NCBI RefSeq assembly: GCF_017104965.1
Contig: NZ_JAAGPR010000016.1
Location: 62,001-126,000, forward strand
DNA from: Paraburkholderia sp. Ac-20340
GTDB taxonomy: Bacteria > Pseudomonadota > Gammaproteobacteria > Burkholderiales > Burkholderiaceae
Reading direction: 5' to 3'
Length of the DNA: 64,000 nt
Under the pieces are notes generated by a model. It ran no database searches. It was not told the DNA's origin and worked only from the letters and a program-made list of their open reading frames with translations. Shown piece after piece: positions 25,164 through 34,175 of the stretch. Numbering within the stretch: the stretch's first letter is position 1; each line of letters opens with the position of its first letter. A program made the position numbers and the translations under genes.

Positions 25164-27365
25164 TTAAGGCCCGCATCCTTCGCGGGCCGCTGCGCACCAT
25201 TCGCTCCACATCTGGCGGTACGCCGCTTCCATGTTGCGGGCGAAGCGCGCCCCATCCATCAACGGCGACGCCTGCATGCGCGCGCGCAATCCCGCGCGCA
25301 ACGCCGCAAGGCGCGGCAGATCGCGGGCGAGCATGACCACTGCGGCGGCGTAATCGGCGTCATTGTCGGCCGCCAGATCGGGCAGTCCCAGATTCGACAG
25401 CAGGCAAAGCCCGGCGCGGCTCACCGCCGTGCGCCCATAGCGCGTGGGCACGGGCACGCCCATCCAGAAGGCGTCCAGACTCGTGGTGTGGCCGTTCGCC
25501 GGAAAGGTGTCGAGCGCAATATCGATCTGCGCATACGTGCCCAGATAGGCCTCGCGCTGCTGGAAACCCACGTAACGCACACGCGCCGCGTCGATACCCT
25601 GCGCACGCAGACGCGCGCCGAGACGCTCGCGCGCCTTGCCCGGCGGCGCCATCAGCACGAGACGCGCAGCGGGCAACGCCGCGAACACGCCCGCCCAGAG
25701 CGCGAGGGTTGCATCGGTCAGCTTGCAGGGATTATTCAGGCATCCGAATGTTATATAACCATTCGTCAGCGCGGGCAGCGGCGTGATTTCAGCGCCCGGT
25801 GTTAGCGCGTCGTAGCACCAGAAGGTATCGGGCAGGCGCAGCGAACGCTCGGTGTATTGATCGTCGATATGCGGTGTATCGGGTGGGTCGATCCACGGAT
25901 CGGTCAGCCGCCAGCTAATCGACGGACTGCCCGTCGTGCCCGGATAGGCAAGCCACGCCACCTGAACCGGCGCGGGCCGGCGCGCGAACAGCAGGCGGCG
26001 CGCGCCATCCATATGCATCGTCAGGTCGACGAGGATATCGATGCCGTCGTCGCGAATCTGCTGTGCGAGACGCGCGTCGTCCAGTTCGCCTGCGTCGCGC
26101 CACAGATCGGCGTGCTGCTTGAGGCGCGCGGTGATGTCGTCGCGCTGGCTGCCCAACGCGTAGCAGACGATCTCGAACGCCGCGTGATCGTGGTGGCGCA
26201 GCAGCGGCGTCGTGAACAGCGACTGGCAATGGTTGCGAAAATCCGGCGAAACATAGCCGATACGCAGGCGTCGCGCGGGATCGGGCGCATTGGCGTAACG
26301 CGCGCCCGCGCTCTCGGCCAGCAACGGCGCTTCGTGCTGCGCGGCAAAGCGCTCGGCTTCCGCGCGCACTGCATGGCCGTCGTCGTTTGCGAACATCAGC
26401 GAAAACAGCAGGTTGCTATGCGCGCCGCTATGCGCAGGGTTGCAGGCCAGCGCGCGCCGATAGCAGTGAATCGCCGCGTCGATATCGCCCATCTTGCTGG
26501 TCGCGTTGCCGAGGTTGATATGCGCGGCGGCAAAGTCGGGCTTCAATTCGATGGCGCGCGCGAAGGCGGCGTGCGCGGCATCCACGTCGCCCACGTTCAG
26601 CTGCAGATTGCCGAGGTTATTCCACGCGGAAACGCGGCCCGGCTCCAGCGCAAGCGCGCGTTCGAGCGTGGCGCGTGCTTCGTCGATACGCCCCGCGCCC
26701 GTGAGGATCGAGCCGAGGTTCGTCAGCACATCGACGGAATCCGGCGCGAGCGTGCGCGCATGTTCGAAAACCTTGAGCGCTTCGGCGTGCTGGCGCAGAT
26801 TCAGCAGCACCTGCCCCAGATTGTTCCAGGCGTTCACGTGCTCCGGCGCGAGTTCCAGCGTGCGTTGCAATACCGTCTTCGCACGGGCCAGTTCGCCCGC
26901 TTGCGACAGCATCGTGCCGTAATTGAAGTGGATGGCCGCGAACGTGGGCGCGAGCGCAATCGCGCGTTCGAAGCACAGCGTTGCTGCGGCGCTGTCGCCC
27001 GCCTCGCCGTGCAAATGGCCGAGATTGTTGAGCGCGATCGGCGAATCCGGCTGCAATTCGAGCGCGCGCTGCAAGGCGCGGATGGCGATGGGCCGCTCGC
27101 CCGGGCCGAGCGTCATCGCGTAACTCACGAGAAAGCCGGGCGCTTCGTCCACCGCCAGTGCGCGTTCGATCAGCGCGCGCGCCGCGAGCCGGTCGCGGCC
27201 GAGTTCGATCACGCCGGCGAGATGCAGCGCGTGCGCGTCGTGCGGATTGGCATCGATTCGCTGCGCGCAGAGCGCGCGCGCCGTAGCGGCGTCGCCGCGT
27301 TGCCAGGCGGATTCGGCATCGGCGAAGGTTATGGCGTGAAGTTCGGGAGCTTGGAGAGTCGACAT
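25164..27365 (-). CDS. TPR-repeat protein with GT41 O-GlcNAc-transferase-like domain
   Basis: This 733-residue protein has about eight to nine tetratricopeptide repeats in residues 30-350 (units such as AWNNLGNLQLNVGDVDAA and AAHINLGNATSKMGDIDAA). A glycosyltransferase family 41 catalytic region follows: RIGYVSPDFRNH near 365, PVQVAWLAYPGTTGSPS, TFGCLNNPCKLTDATL and GHTTSLDAFWMGVPVPT near the UDP-sugar site. Eukaryotic relatives move GlcNAc to Ser/Thr of proteins. The bacterial substrates are mostly unknown; adhesins or flagellins are possible. The start has a weak ribosome-binding site. No sugar or adhesin genes flank it. Confidence 0.9.
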   Translation of the reverse strand: MSTLQAPELHAITFADAESAWQRGDAATARALCAQRIDANPHDAHALHLAGVIELGRDRLAARALIERALAVDEAPGFLVSYAMTLGPGERPIAIRALQRALELQPDSPIALNNLGHLHGEAGDSAAATLCFERAIALAPTFAAIHFNYGTMLSQAGELARAKTVLQRTLELAPEHVNAWNNLGQVLLNLRQHAEALKVFEHARTLAPDSVDVLTNLGSILTGAGRIDEARATLERALALEPGRVSAWNNLGNLQLNVGDVDAAHAAFARAIELKPDFAAAHINLGNATSKMGDIDAAIHCYRRALACNPAHSGAHSNLLFSLMFANDDGHAVRAEAERFAAQHEAPLLAESAGARYANAPDPARRLRIGYVSPDFRNHCQSLFTTPLLRHHDHAAFEIVCYALGSQRDDITARLKQHADLWRDAGELDDARLAQQIRDDGIDILVDLTMHMDGARRLLFARRPAPVQVAWLAYPGTTGSPSISWRLTDPWIDPPDTPHIDDQYTERSLRLPDTFWCYDALTPGAEITPLPALTNGYITFGCLNNPCKLTDATLALWAGVFAALPAARLVLMAPPGKARERLGARLRAQGIDAARVRYVGFQQREAYLGTYAQIDIALDTFPANGHTTSLDAFWMGVPVPTRYGRTAVSRAGLCLLSNLGLPDLAADNDADYAAAVVMLARDLPRLAALRAGLRARMQASPLMDGARFARNMEAAYRQMWSEWCAAAREGCGP

Positions 27366-27501
27366 GATTGAAAACCTGTCACGCACCGCGCTCCGTTTAT
27401 TGAAGCGCGACGTGACGGCATAGACCGCAAAGCGAATAACGCGCAAGTCTATGGACGTCTCAATATGTCCGGCTGCTTTTCTGACGGCGGCGCACGCGCC
27501 C

Positions 27502-28410
27502 TTATTCCTTCACTTCGCCCACGCTATCCGAGCCGCTGCGCACCTGCGCATCGCGCACTTTTTCGAGCGTGCGCGGCGTGAGACCGAGCGCCACGGCCAT
27601 CGCCAGTGCGTCGATGATCGCGAGATGCGCGATGCGCGCCACGCCCGGCGCATGCGGTTCTTCCGCGGCCGGCACGCGCAGCAGCAGCGGAATATCGACA
27701 ACCCACGCGAGCCGCGAACCCGCATTGGTCAGCGCGATGGTGGTCGCGCCGCGCTCCTTGGCGATCTGGATGCTCTCGTTGACTTCGACGCTGCGGCCCG
27801 ACTGCGAGATCGCGAACGCCACGTCGCCGGGTTCGAGCAGACCGGCGTAAAGGCGTTGCAGATGCGCGTCCGCAAACGCGCTCGCCGCAATATCCAGGCG
27901 CAGCAAACGCAGCGCCGCGTCCTGCGCCACCAGTCCCGACCCCGCGCCCACGCCGAAAAAATAGACGCGCCGCGCGCTGCCCAGCGCCGTCGCCGCCGCT
28001 TCGAAGACCGCCGGATCTAGCGAAGCGCGCGCATGCTTGACGCCTTGCGCCACGGCTTCCGCCACGCTGTCGAGCAGCGTGCCCACCTGCGTGACGTCGC
28101 CGCTGGCGATCTCCTGAGCAGCCAGGAACGGCACGCCGCCCGCCGCGCTCTGCGCAAGGCGCATCTTGAAGTCGCGCAGGCCGTGCGCGCCCACCGCGCG
28201 GCAAAAGCGCGTGACCGAGGGCTCGGACACATCGGCGCGCAGCGCGAGTTCGGTGATGCTCGCGCGCATCGCAAAGTCGATATCGGCGAGCACCATCTCC
28301 GCGACCTTGCGTTCGGCGGGCCGCAGCGACTCCGCGACATTGCGGATGTGATGGATCAGGTTGGAGACCGGCAAGCTGTATTCCGTGGAGTAGGCCGAGG
28401 GATAAGCCAT
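27502..28410 (-). CDS. MurR/RpiR-family transcriptional regulator
   Basis: The 302-residue protein has an RpiR helix-turn-helix (about 18-95; ITELALRADVSEPSVTRFCR) and a SIS sugar-phosphate-binding domain (about 135-265; VYFFGVGAGSG and AISQSGRSVEV). RpiR regulators sense a phosphosugar and control its catabolic genes. It lies downstream of the transport ATPase and SDR genes on the same strand and should govern this divergent sugar/polyol locus. Confidence 0.9.
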   Translation of the reverse strand: MAYPSAYSTEYSLPVSNLIHHIRNVAESLRPAERKVAEMVLADIDFAMRASITELALRADVSEPSVTRFCRAVGAHGLRDFKMRLAQSAAGGVPFLAAQEIASGDVTQVGTLLDSVAEAVAQGVKHARASLDPAVFEAAATALGSARRVYFFGVGAGSGLVAQDAALRLLRLDIAASAFADAHLQRLYAGLLEPGDVAFAISQSGRSVEVNESIQIAKERGATTIALTNAGSRLAWVVDIPLLLRVPAAEEPHAPGVARIAHLAIIDALAMAVALGLTPRTLEKVRDAQVRSGSDSVGEVKE

Positions 28411-28461
28411 GGAAAATGCGAACGCCGCTGCATGCCGGGCACAGGCCCGGCGCTCACCACA

Positions 28462-29526
28462 TCAATCGAGCCGCTTGCCGCTTTCGGTGTCGAACAGATG
28501 CAGGTGCGCGAGCGGCAAGCCCAGCGTCATGCGCTGGCCCGGTTCGATACCGGGACGCGCGCGCGTCGTCACACACCATGAATTGCCGCCGATTTTCCCG
28601 TACAAGTGCGTTTCCGCGCCGGTCGGCTCGATCACGTCGACGGCGAACGGCACGTCCCCGCTGCCCGTTTCGATGTGCTCCGGGCGAATGCCCAGCGTCA
28701 CGTGCGCGCCGGGCTGCGCGCGTCCTTCGGGCAGCGCGATACGCACGCCGTCGTCGAGTATCAGCGCCGTGCCGCGCGCGTCGCTCATCACGCTGCCCGC
28801 GACGAAGTTCATCGACGGCGAGCCCAGAAAACTCGCCACGAACAGATTGCCGGGCTTGTCGTAGAGATCGAGCGGCCGGCCGATCTGTTCGATACGCCCG
28901 GAATTCATCACGACGATGCGATCGGCCATCGTCATCGCTTCGATCTGATCGTGCGTGACGTACACCACCGTATTGCGCAAACGCTGATGCAGCGCCTTGA
29001 TTTCCGTGCGCATCTGCACTCGCAGCTTGGCATCGAGATTCGAAAGCGGTTCGTCGAACAGGAACAGCGACGGCTCGCGCACCACGGCGCGGCCCATCGC
29101 CACGCGCTGGCGCTGGCCGCCCGATAGCGCGCGCGGCAGACGTTCAAGATAGTTCGAGAGATTGAGCATCTTCGCGGCGGCTTCGATGCGCGGCTTGAAG
29201 CCGTCCTCGCGTTCCTTGCGGATGCGCGGCCCGAACGCAATGTTGTCGTACACCGAAAGATGCGGATACAGCGCGTAGCTCTGGAACACCATCGAAATAT
29301 TGCGCTGCTGCGGCGGCAAGGCATTCGCGCGCGTGCCGCCGATGGTGAGATCGCCGCCGCTGATATCTTCGAGACCCGCGATCATGCGCATCAGCGTGGT
29401 CTTGCCGCAACCCGAAGGCCCGACCAGCACGACGAATTCGCCGTCCTCGATGTCGAGATCGACGCCATGCACGACCTGGGTATCGCCGTAGCGCTTGTAG
29501 ATGCCGTTCAGTTGTACCGCTGCCAT
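28462..29526 (-). CDS. ABC transporter ATPase, UgpC/MalK type
   Basis: The 354-residue ATPase has Walker A (GPSGCGKTTLMR near 38), the Q loop, ABC signature (LSGGQRQRVAMGRA near 135), Walker B (LFLFDEPLSNLDAKLR) and a C-terminal TOBE regulatory region (about 240-354) as in MalK and UgpC. It would energise the two permeases encoded divergently at 31963-33812, completing a carbohydrate importer with the binding protein at 30640. Between it and the SDR gene is a short run rich in GTGC repeats. Confidence 0.92.
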   Translation of the reverse strand: MAAVQLNGIYKRYGDTQVVHGVDLDIEDGEFVVLVGPSGCGKTTLMRMIAGLEDISGGDLTIGGTRANALPPQQRNISMVFQSYALYPHLSVYDNIAFGPRIRKEREDGFKPRIEAAAKMLNLSNYLERLPRALSGGQRQRVAMGRAVVREPSLFLFDEPLSNLDAKLRVQMRTEIKALHQRLRNTVVYVTHDQIEAMTMADRIVVMNSGRIEQIGRPLDLYDKPGNLFVASFLGSPSMNFVAGSVMSDARGTALILDDGVRIALPEGRAQPGAHVTLGIRPEHIETGSGDVPFAVDVIEPTGAETHLYGKIGGNSWCVTTRARPGIEPGQRMTLGLPLAHLHLFDTESGKRLD

Positions 29527-29578
29527 GCTGTCCTCGTGCGTGTGCGTGCGTGTGTGCTTTCGCGTGTACGTTCTTTCG

Positions 29579-30352
29579 TCAGATTTCGTCGAGCGTGAGT
29601 TCGTTCGCCATCAGGCGATTGCCCGCCATCAGCCCTGCATCCACCGGCAGCACGACGCCCGTAATCACGCGCGCTTGCGGCGAGGCGAGAAACTGCACGG
29701 CATCGGCGATATCGTCGGGCGTGGCGACATCGCCTAGCGGATACCACTTCTTTAGTTCTTCGAATATTTGCGGATGTTGCGCCACGCGCGAATGCCACGC
29801 GGGCGTCTTGACCGTGCCGGGACAAACGATGTTCGCGCGTATGCCGTGCGGGCCGAGTTCCATCGCGAGCGCTTTCGTGTAGCTCACGAGACCGGCTTTC
29901 GCCGCGCTATACGCGGGATGGCCAAGCGCGCTCAAACCGTTCACGGAGCCGATCAGCACGAGCACGCCGCGCCGGCGCTCGATCATCGATGCGCGCACCG
30001 CTTCCACGGTGTAGAAGGTGCCGTTGAGGTTCAGGTCGACGTCGCGCCGCCAGCTTGCCGCGTCCGTGTGCGCGAGCGTGGTGCCGAGCGCGCCGCCCGC
30101 GTTCGCCACGGCAACATCAACCGGCCCGCGCGCGGCCACGGCGCGCGCCACGGCGTGCGCCAGCGCGCTCGCGTCGCTCACGTCGGCGGCCAGCGCCTCC
30201 ATGCGATCGGCGCCGAATTCATCGGCCAGTTGCTGCACCGCCGCGGCTTCGCGATCGAGCGCGAGCACCGTGTCGCCCGCATCGACGAATCGTTTGCACA
30301 ACGCGCGGCCAATCCCGCCGCACGCGCCCGTCACCAGCACCACCCGACTCAT
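29579..30352 (-). CDS. SDR-family NAD(P)-dependent oxidoreductase
   Basis: The 257-residue enzyme is a classical short-chain dehydrogenase. It shows the cofactor motif TGACGGIG near residue 9, the NAG motif (VANAGGALG), the catalytic Ser (LIGSVNG), and YSAAK with the catalytic Tyr/Lys near 153. Its place at the head of the minus-strand arm of a sugar uptake locus suggests oxidation of the imported sugar or polyol. ATG 30352 is preferred to a TTG six bases earlier. Confidence 0.88.
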   Translation of the reverse strand: MSRVVLVTGACGGIGRALCKRFVDAGDTVLALDREAAAVQQLADEFGADRMEALAADVSDASALAHAVARAVAARGPVDVAVANAGGALGTTLAHTDAASWRRDVDLNLNGTFYTVEAVRASMIERRRGVLVLIGSVNGLSALGHPAYSAAKAGLVSYTKALAMELGPHGIRANIVCPGTVKTPAWHSRVAQHPQIFEELKKWYPLGDVATPDDIADAVQFLASPQARVITGVVLPVDAGLMAGNRLMANELTLDEI

Positions 30353-30459
30353 GGCCAACTCTCCGCTTGATGATTTCCGGCGCGGCGCAGATGCAAGCCG
30401 GGCCTGTAAATTTCCAACAGCGTTACGTTTTCAATCGTTTGACTAGCGCGGCAAATGAA

Positions 30460-30488
30460 TTGACACGCAGGCATCCCAAATATTGGAA
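30460..30488 (+). promoter_or_regulatory. Candidate promoter/operator for the sugar-transport genes
   Basis: A TTGACA at 30460-30465 is followed 17 bases later by an A/T-rich -10-like stretch near 30483. CCAAATATTGG (30476-30486) overlaps it and has 4-bp inverted arms, a possible RpiR or other regulator site. The rest of the 287-base divergent gap shows no gene. Confidence 0.4.
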
Positions 30489-30639
30489 TACGCGAATTTC
30501 CCCATGTTTTACGGCATCTTATGCAAATTCAGGAGCCGAAAACAATATCGCGATTCCCAGGTGACAACGCTTTTTTCATCCTGTAGGATTTTTTCAAACA
30601 ACGCAAGGCCAGCCAGATAACCACGTTAGGAGAGACAGA

Positions 30640-31872
30640 ATGGCGTTTAAGGCACGTGCATCCACCACGCTCGGCAAGCTCGCCGTCGCACTCGCGTTCG
30701 CGGGTATTACCGTCGCGGCGCATGCCGATACCGTTCGCGTGACCGTCGCCCACTACAGCGACGCCACCGCCCCGTACTTCGAGAAAATGGCCAAGCAGTT
30801 CGAGGCCGCCAATCCCGGCACCACCATCAAGATCGAAGACGTGAACTGGGATTCGCTGCAACAGAAACTGCAGACGGATATCTCGGGCGGCGCGAATGCC
30901 GACCTCGCCATCATCGGTACGCGCTGGCTGCTGGACTTCGTGAAGGATGACATCGCCGAGCCGCTCGATCCCTATATGGACGCCAATTTCAAGGGCCGTT
31001 TCATCGGCCCGTTCCTGGCGCCCGGTGAAATCAACGGCAAGATCTATGGCCTGCCGATCGCCGCTTCGGCGCGCGCGCTGTACTACAACAAGGACATGCT
31101 CGCTTCGGTGGGCTATCCGAATGGCCCGAAGACCTGGAGCGACGTGATCGACGCGTCGAAGAAGCTCAAGGCCAAGGGCATCGCCGGTTTCGGCCTGCAA
31201 GGCAAGGAAATCGAAACCGACGTGTACTTCTACTACGCGCTGTGGACGAACGGCGGCGACGTAGTCGGCAAGGACAACAAGGCCGCCTTCAATTCGGCCG
31301 CCGGCGTGAAGGCCGCCACGCTCTACAAGACCATGATCGACGAAGGTCTCACGGAACCGGGCGTGACCGGCTACAGCCGCGAAGACGTGCAGAACCTCTT
31401 CAAGCAGGGCCGCGTGGCGATGATGATCTCCGCGCCGTTCCTCGCCAAGCAGTTGAAGAAGGAAGCACCGAACATCAAGTACGGCATCGATCCGATTCCG
31501 GTTGCGACCACGCCCGCCACCTACGCGGTCACCGATTCGATCATGATGTTCAAGAACTCGAAGGTGAAGAAGAGCGCCTGGAAGTTCCTCGACTTCCTGT
31601 TCACGAAGCAGCCGCGCGTGGAATTCACCAGCACGGAAGGCTTCCTGCCCACCACCAAGGCTGAAGCGACCGACCCGGCCTTCCAGGACCCGGACACCAA
31701 GGCCTTCGTCGCGCTGCTGCCGCACGCGAAGTTCGCGCCCACGGTCACCGGCTGGGAAGACACCGCGAAGGCCGTGAGCAACGCCATGCAGTCGATCTAC
31801 CTCGGCAAGGCCAAACCCGCCGATGCGCTGAACCAGGCCGCGACGGAAGCGAACAAGTCGCTCGGCAAATGA
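30640..31872 (+). CDS. ABC transporter extracellular sugar-binding protein
   Basis: The 410-residue periplasmic protein has a signal peptide cleaved after AHA near residue 29 and a family 1 solute-binding fold. YSDATAPYFEKMAKQFEAANPG is the usual first helix (read as two parts) and GLPIAASARALYYNKDMLA the usual hinge-side strand. It should bind a mono- or oligosaccharide or polyol for the adjacent permeases. Start follows TAGGAGAGA. A very strong terminator follows its stop, which would keep this protein in excess over the permeases. Confidence 0.91.
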   Translation: MAFKARASTTLGKLAVALAFAGITVAAHADTVRVTVAHYSDATAPYFEKMAKQFEAANPGTTIKIEDVNWDSLQQKLQTDISGGANADLAIIGTRWLLDFVKDDIAEPLDPYMDANFKGRFIGPFLAPGEINGKIYGLPIAASARALYYNKDMLASVGYPNGPKTWSDVIDASKKLKAKGIAGFGLQGKEIETDVYFYYALWTNGGDVVGKDNKAAFNSAAGVKAATLYKTMIDEGLTEPGVTGYSREDVQNLFKQGRVAMMISAPFLAKQLKKEAPNIKYGIDPIPVATTPATYAVTDSIMMFKNSKVKKSAWKFLDFLFTKQPRVEFTSTEGFLPTTKAEATDPAFQDPDTKAFVALLPHAKFAPTVTGWEDTAKAVSNAMQSIYLGKAKPADALNQAATEANKSLGK

Positions 31873-31883
31873 CGTAGCCGAAC

Positions 31884-31926
31884 CGGTGCGTGGCATGGCG
31901 CGAAGCGCTGCCACGCACCGTTTTTT
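31884..31926 (+). terminator. Strong hairpin terminator within the transport operon
   Basis: CGGTGCGTGGCA pairs perfectly with TGCCACGCACCG, with an inner GCGC-GAA-GCGC stem and a two-base bulge, followed by six T residues. It sits between the binding-protein and first permease genes. Confidence 0.9.
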
Positions 31927-31962
31927 CCGGATTACCTCACGCCACACCGGACGCATCACGAC

Positions 31963-32970
31963 ATGACTACCGGTCCCCTGAAGCAGACGCCGCCCGCCAC
32001 TCCGGCGCCAGGCGCCGCGACCGACCTCACACGCGCAAGCACCCGCATGAGCCGTCCAAGCCGCCCCACCCGCGCCGAGCGCAATATCGCCGTGCCCCGC
32101 GCTCCCTGGCTGCTGATCGTGCCGAGCCTCGTGCTCGCGCTGTTCATCATCAGCTATCCGATCTTCAACATCGTCTGGCAATCGCTGCACGATGTCTCGC
32201 GCTTCGGGCAGATCCGCGATTTCAGCGGCTTGCAGAACTTCTATAACGTGTTCGGCGACCCGGTGTTTCTGAGCGCGCTAAAAAACACCCTCATCTGGAC
32301 GTTTTGCGTGGTGGTGGGCACGGTGGGCGTTTCCGTGCCCGTCGCGCTGGTACTTAATCAGGACTTCTATGGACGCGGCATCGCACGCACGATCGTCATG
32401 CTGCCGTGGTCCGTTTCGCTCACCATGACTGCCGTGGTCTGGCGCTGGGCCTTCAACGACGATTACGGCATGGTCAACGTCACGCTGCAGAAGCTCGGCC
32501 TGATCGCCGGGCCGATTCACTGGCTCGCCACGCCCGAATACGCGTTTCCCGTTGAAATCGCCGTGGGCATTCTGGTGTCGATTCCCTTCACCACGACGAT
32601 CTTCCTGGGGGGCCTGTCTTCCGTGCCCGGCGACATCTACGAAGCCGCGCGCATCGACGGCGCCAGCGCCTGGCAACAGTTCCGGCAACTCACGCTGCCG
32701 CTGCTCAAACCCTTCATCAACATGGCGATCCTGCTCAACGTGATCTACGTGTTCAACTCGTTCCCGATCATCTGGGTGATGACGCAAGGCGGCCCGGACG
32801 ACAGCACGCACATCCTCGTGACGTATCTCTACGAACTCGGCTTCCGGCTCGGCCGTCCCGGCGAAGCGGCCGCCGTCTCGCTGATCATGCTGCTGATCCT
32901 GTTCGCGTTTTCGGTGGCGTATCTGCGCGTGCAGGCCAAACGCGGCGGCGCCGAAGGAGACCTCGCATGA
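31963..32970 (+). CDS. Carbohydrate ABC transporter permease (MalF/UgpA type)
   Basis: The 335-residue inner-membrane protein has a disordered 45-residue N-terminal extension and then six spans. The EAA loop (EAARIDGASAWQQFRQLTLPLLKP, in two overlapping parts) near residue 228 is the contact site for the ATPase. With the next gene it forms the membrane channel of the importer. Its stop overlaps the next start by four bases (ATGA). Confidence 0.91.
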   Translation: MTTGPLKQTPPATPAPGAATDLTRASTRMSRPSRPTRAERNIAVPRAPWLLIVPSLVLALFIISYPIFNIVWQSLHDVSRFGQIRDFSGLQNFYNVFGDPVFLSALKNTLIWTFCVVVGTVGVSVPVALVLNQDFYGRGIARTIVMLPWSVSLTMTAVVWRWAFNDDYGMVNVTLQKLGLIAGPIHWLATPEYAFPVEIAVGILVSIPFTTTIFLGGLSSVPGDIYEAARIDGASAWQQFRQLTLPLLKPFINMAILLNVIYVFNSFPIIWVMTQGGPDDSTHILVTYLYELGFRLGRPGEAAAVSLIMLLILFAFSVAYLRVQAKRGGAEGDLA

Positions 32971-33812
32971 ACCGCAAGCTCAAACGCTCGCTCTGGTGCT
33001 GGCTCGCGCTGTCGCCGCTGGTGGTGGCCGTGCTGTTCCCGTTCGCCGTGATGTTCTTCACCTCGTTCAAACCGGCCAACGAAGTGTTCGTCTATCCGGC
33101 GCGCTGGCTGCCCGTGCATTGGCGCTGGGAAAATTACGTCGATATGTGGCAGGCCGCGAATTTCGGCGTGGCGCTGCGCAACAGCATCGTGATTTCGTTC
33201 CTGTCGACGGCGCTCGCACTGGCCGTCAGCCTGCCCGCCGCGTATGCGCTCGCGCGTTTTCCGTTTCGCGGACGCGGCGTCTACCGGCAATTCCTGCTCG
33301 TCACGCAGATGCTCTCGCCGATCCTGCTGGTGGTGGGACTGTTCCGCCTCGCCGCCATGATTCCTTATGGCGACGGCAATCTCGTCGATTCGAAGATTGG
33401 CGTGATCGTTTCGTATGCGGCTTTCAATATCGCCTTCGCCGTGTGGATGCTGTCGTCGTATTTCCAGACGGTGCCGCGCGATCTGGAGGAATCGGCGTGG
33501 CTCGAAGGATGCAGCCGCTCGGGCGCGGTGTTTCGCGTGTTCCTGCCGCTGGCGATTCCGGCCGTGGTGGTGACGGCCATCTTCACGTTCATCAGCGCGT
33601 GGAATGAATTCGCCGTGGTGTACACGCTGATCCGCTCGCCGGAGAACAAGACGCTCACCGTGCAGGTCACCGATATGGTGGCCGGCAAATACACCGTGGA
33701 ATGGGAACTGGTGATGGCGGCGACACTCGCGGCTACGCTGCCGGTTTCGGTGGTGTTCGCGTGGTTGCAGCGATATATGGTGAAGGGGCTTGCGCTGGGC
33801 GCGGTGAAATAA
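32967..33812 (+). CDS. Carbohydrate ABC transporter permease (MalG/UgpE type)
   Basis: The 281-residue inner-membrane protein has six spans, with the family-typical N-terminus ending in FTSFKPANEVF. An EAA-like loop lies near residue 173 (EESAWLEGCSRSGAVFRVF). It pairs with the preceding permease, with which it is translationally coupled by a 4-base overlap. Its substrate must be that of the binding protein at 30640. Confidence 0.91.
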   Translation: MNRKLKRSLWCWLALSPLVVAVLFPFAVMFFTSFKPANEVFVYPARWLPVHWRWENYVDMWQAANFGVALRNSIVISFLSTALALAVSLPAAYALARFPFRGRGVYRQFLLVTQMLSPILLVVGLFRLAAMIPYGDGNLVDSKIGVIVSYAAFNIAFAVWMLSSYFQTVPRDLEESAWLEGCSRSGAVFRVFLPLAIPAVVVTAIFTFISAWNEFAVVYTLIRSPENKTLTVQVTDMVAGKYTVEWELVMAATLAATLPVSVVFAWLQRYMVKGLALGAVK

Positions 33813-33819
33813 ATCTGAA

Positions 33820-33881
33820 CAATGCGGCGTCAATGCGTCACGCAAAACTTCGCCACGAAAAAGCCCGCTGACGCCGCATTG
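33820..33881. repeat. Perfect 13-bp inverted repeat after the permease gene
   Basis: CAATGCGGCGTCA (33820-33832) and TGACGCCGCATTG (33869-33881) are exact inverted copies 36 bases apart, between convergent genes. There is no T tract, so this is a long-loop terminator or an end-protecting structure. Confidence 0.55.
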
Positions 33882-33890
33882 ATCCGTAGA

Positions 33891-34094
33891 TTACTTGCTG
33901 AGTTCGTGGCCGATCACGCCACCGGCCACCGCGCCGCCCACCGTTCCCACTGCGCTGCCGTTGGTGGCCTTGTTGCCCACGTAGCCGCCCGCCGCCGCAC
34001 CGCCTAACGTGCAAGCACTCGCGCCCAAAGTCAGCGCGGCGAGCAAGCCAACTCCTATTGCGCGCGCGGCGCTGCTGTTTTTAAGCCATCTCAT
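33891..34094 (-). CDS. OsmB-like glycine-zipper lipoprotein
   Basis: This 67-residue protein has a lipoprotein signal (basic start, LTLGASAC lipobox) and a Gly-rich tail with repeated small residues (GGAAAGGYVGNKA, GTVGGAVAGGVIGHE), the glycine-zipper pattern of OsmB. Such small outer-membrane lipoproteins are often induced by osmotic or envelope stress. The start follows AGGAGA. It is alone on its side of the gap. Confidence 0.82.
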   Translation of the reverse strand: MRWLKNSSAARAIGVGLLAALTLGASACTLGGAAAGGYVGNKATNGSAVGTVGGAVAGGVIGHELSK

Positions 34095-34175
34095 CGCCTT
34101 TCTCCTGATCGATGCATGGCTCACGTACCGCAAACATCGTGCCGCGCGCACTCGTGGCAGTTTTACACCGCGCGT

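Noticed and set aside
29532..29575. GTGC/GTGTG-rich run suggestive of a phase-variable repeat
   Set aside because: The repeat is imperfect, lies between genes and does not sit in a promoter spacer or a reading frame where slippage would matter.
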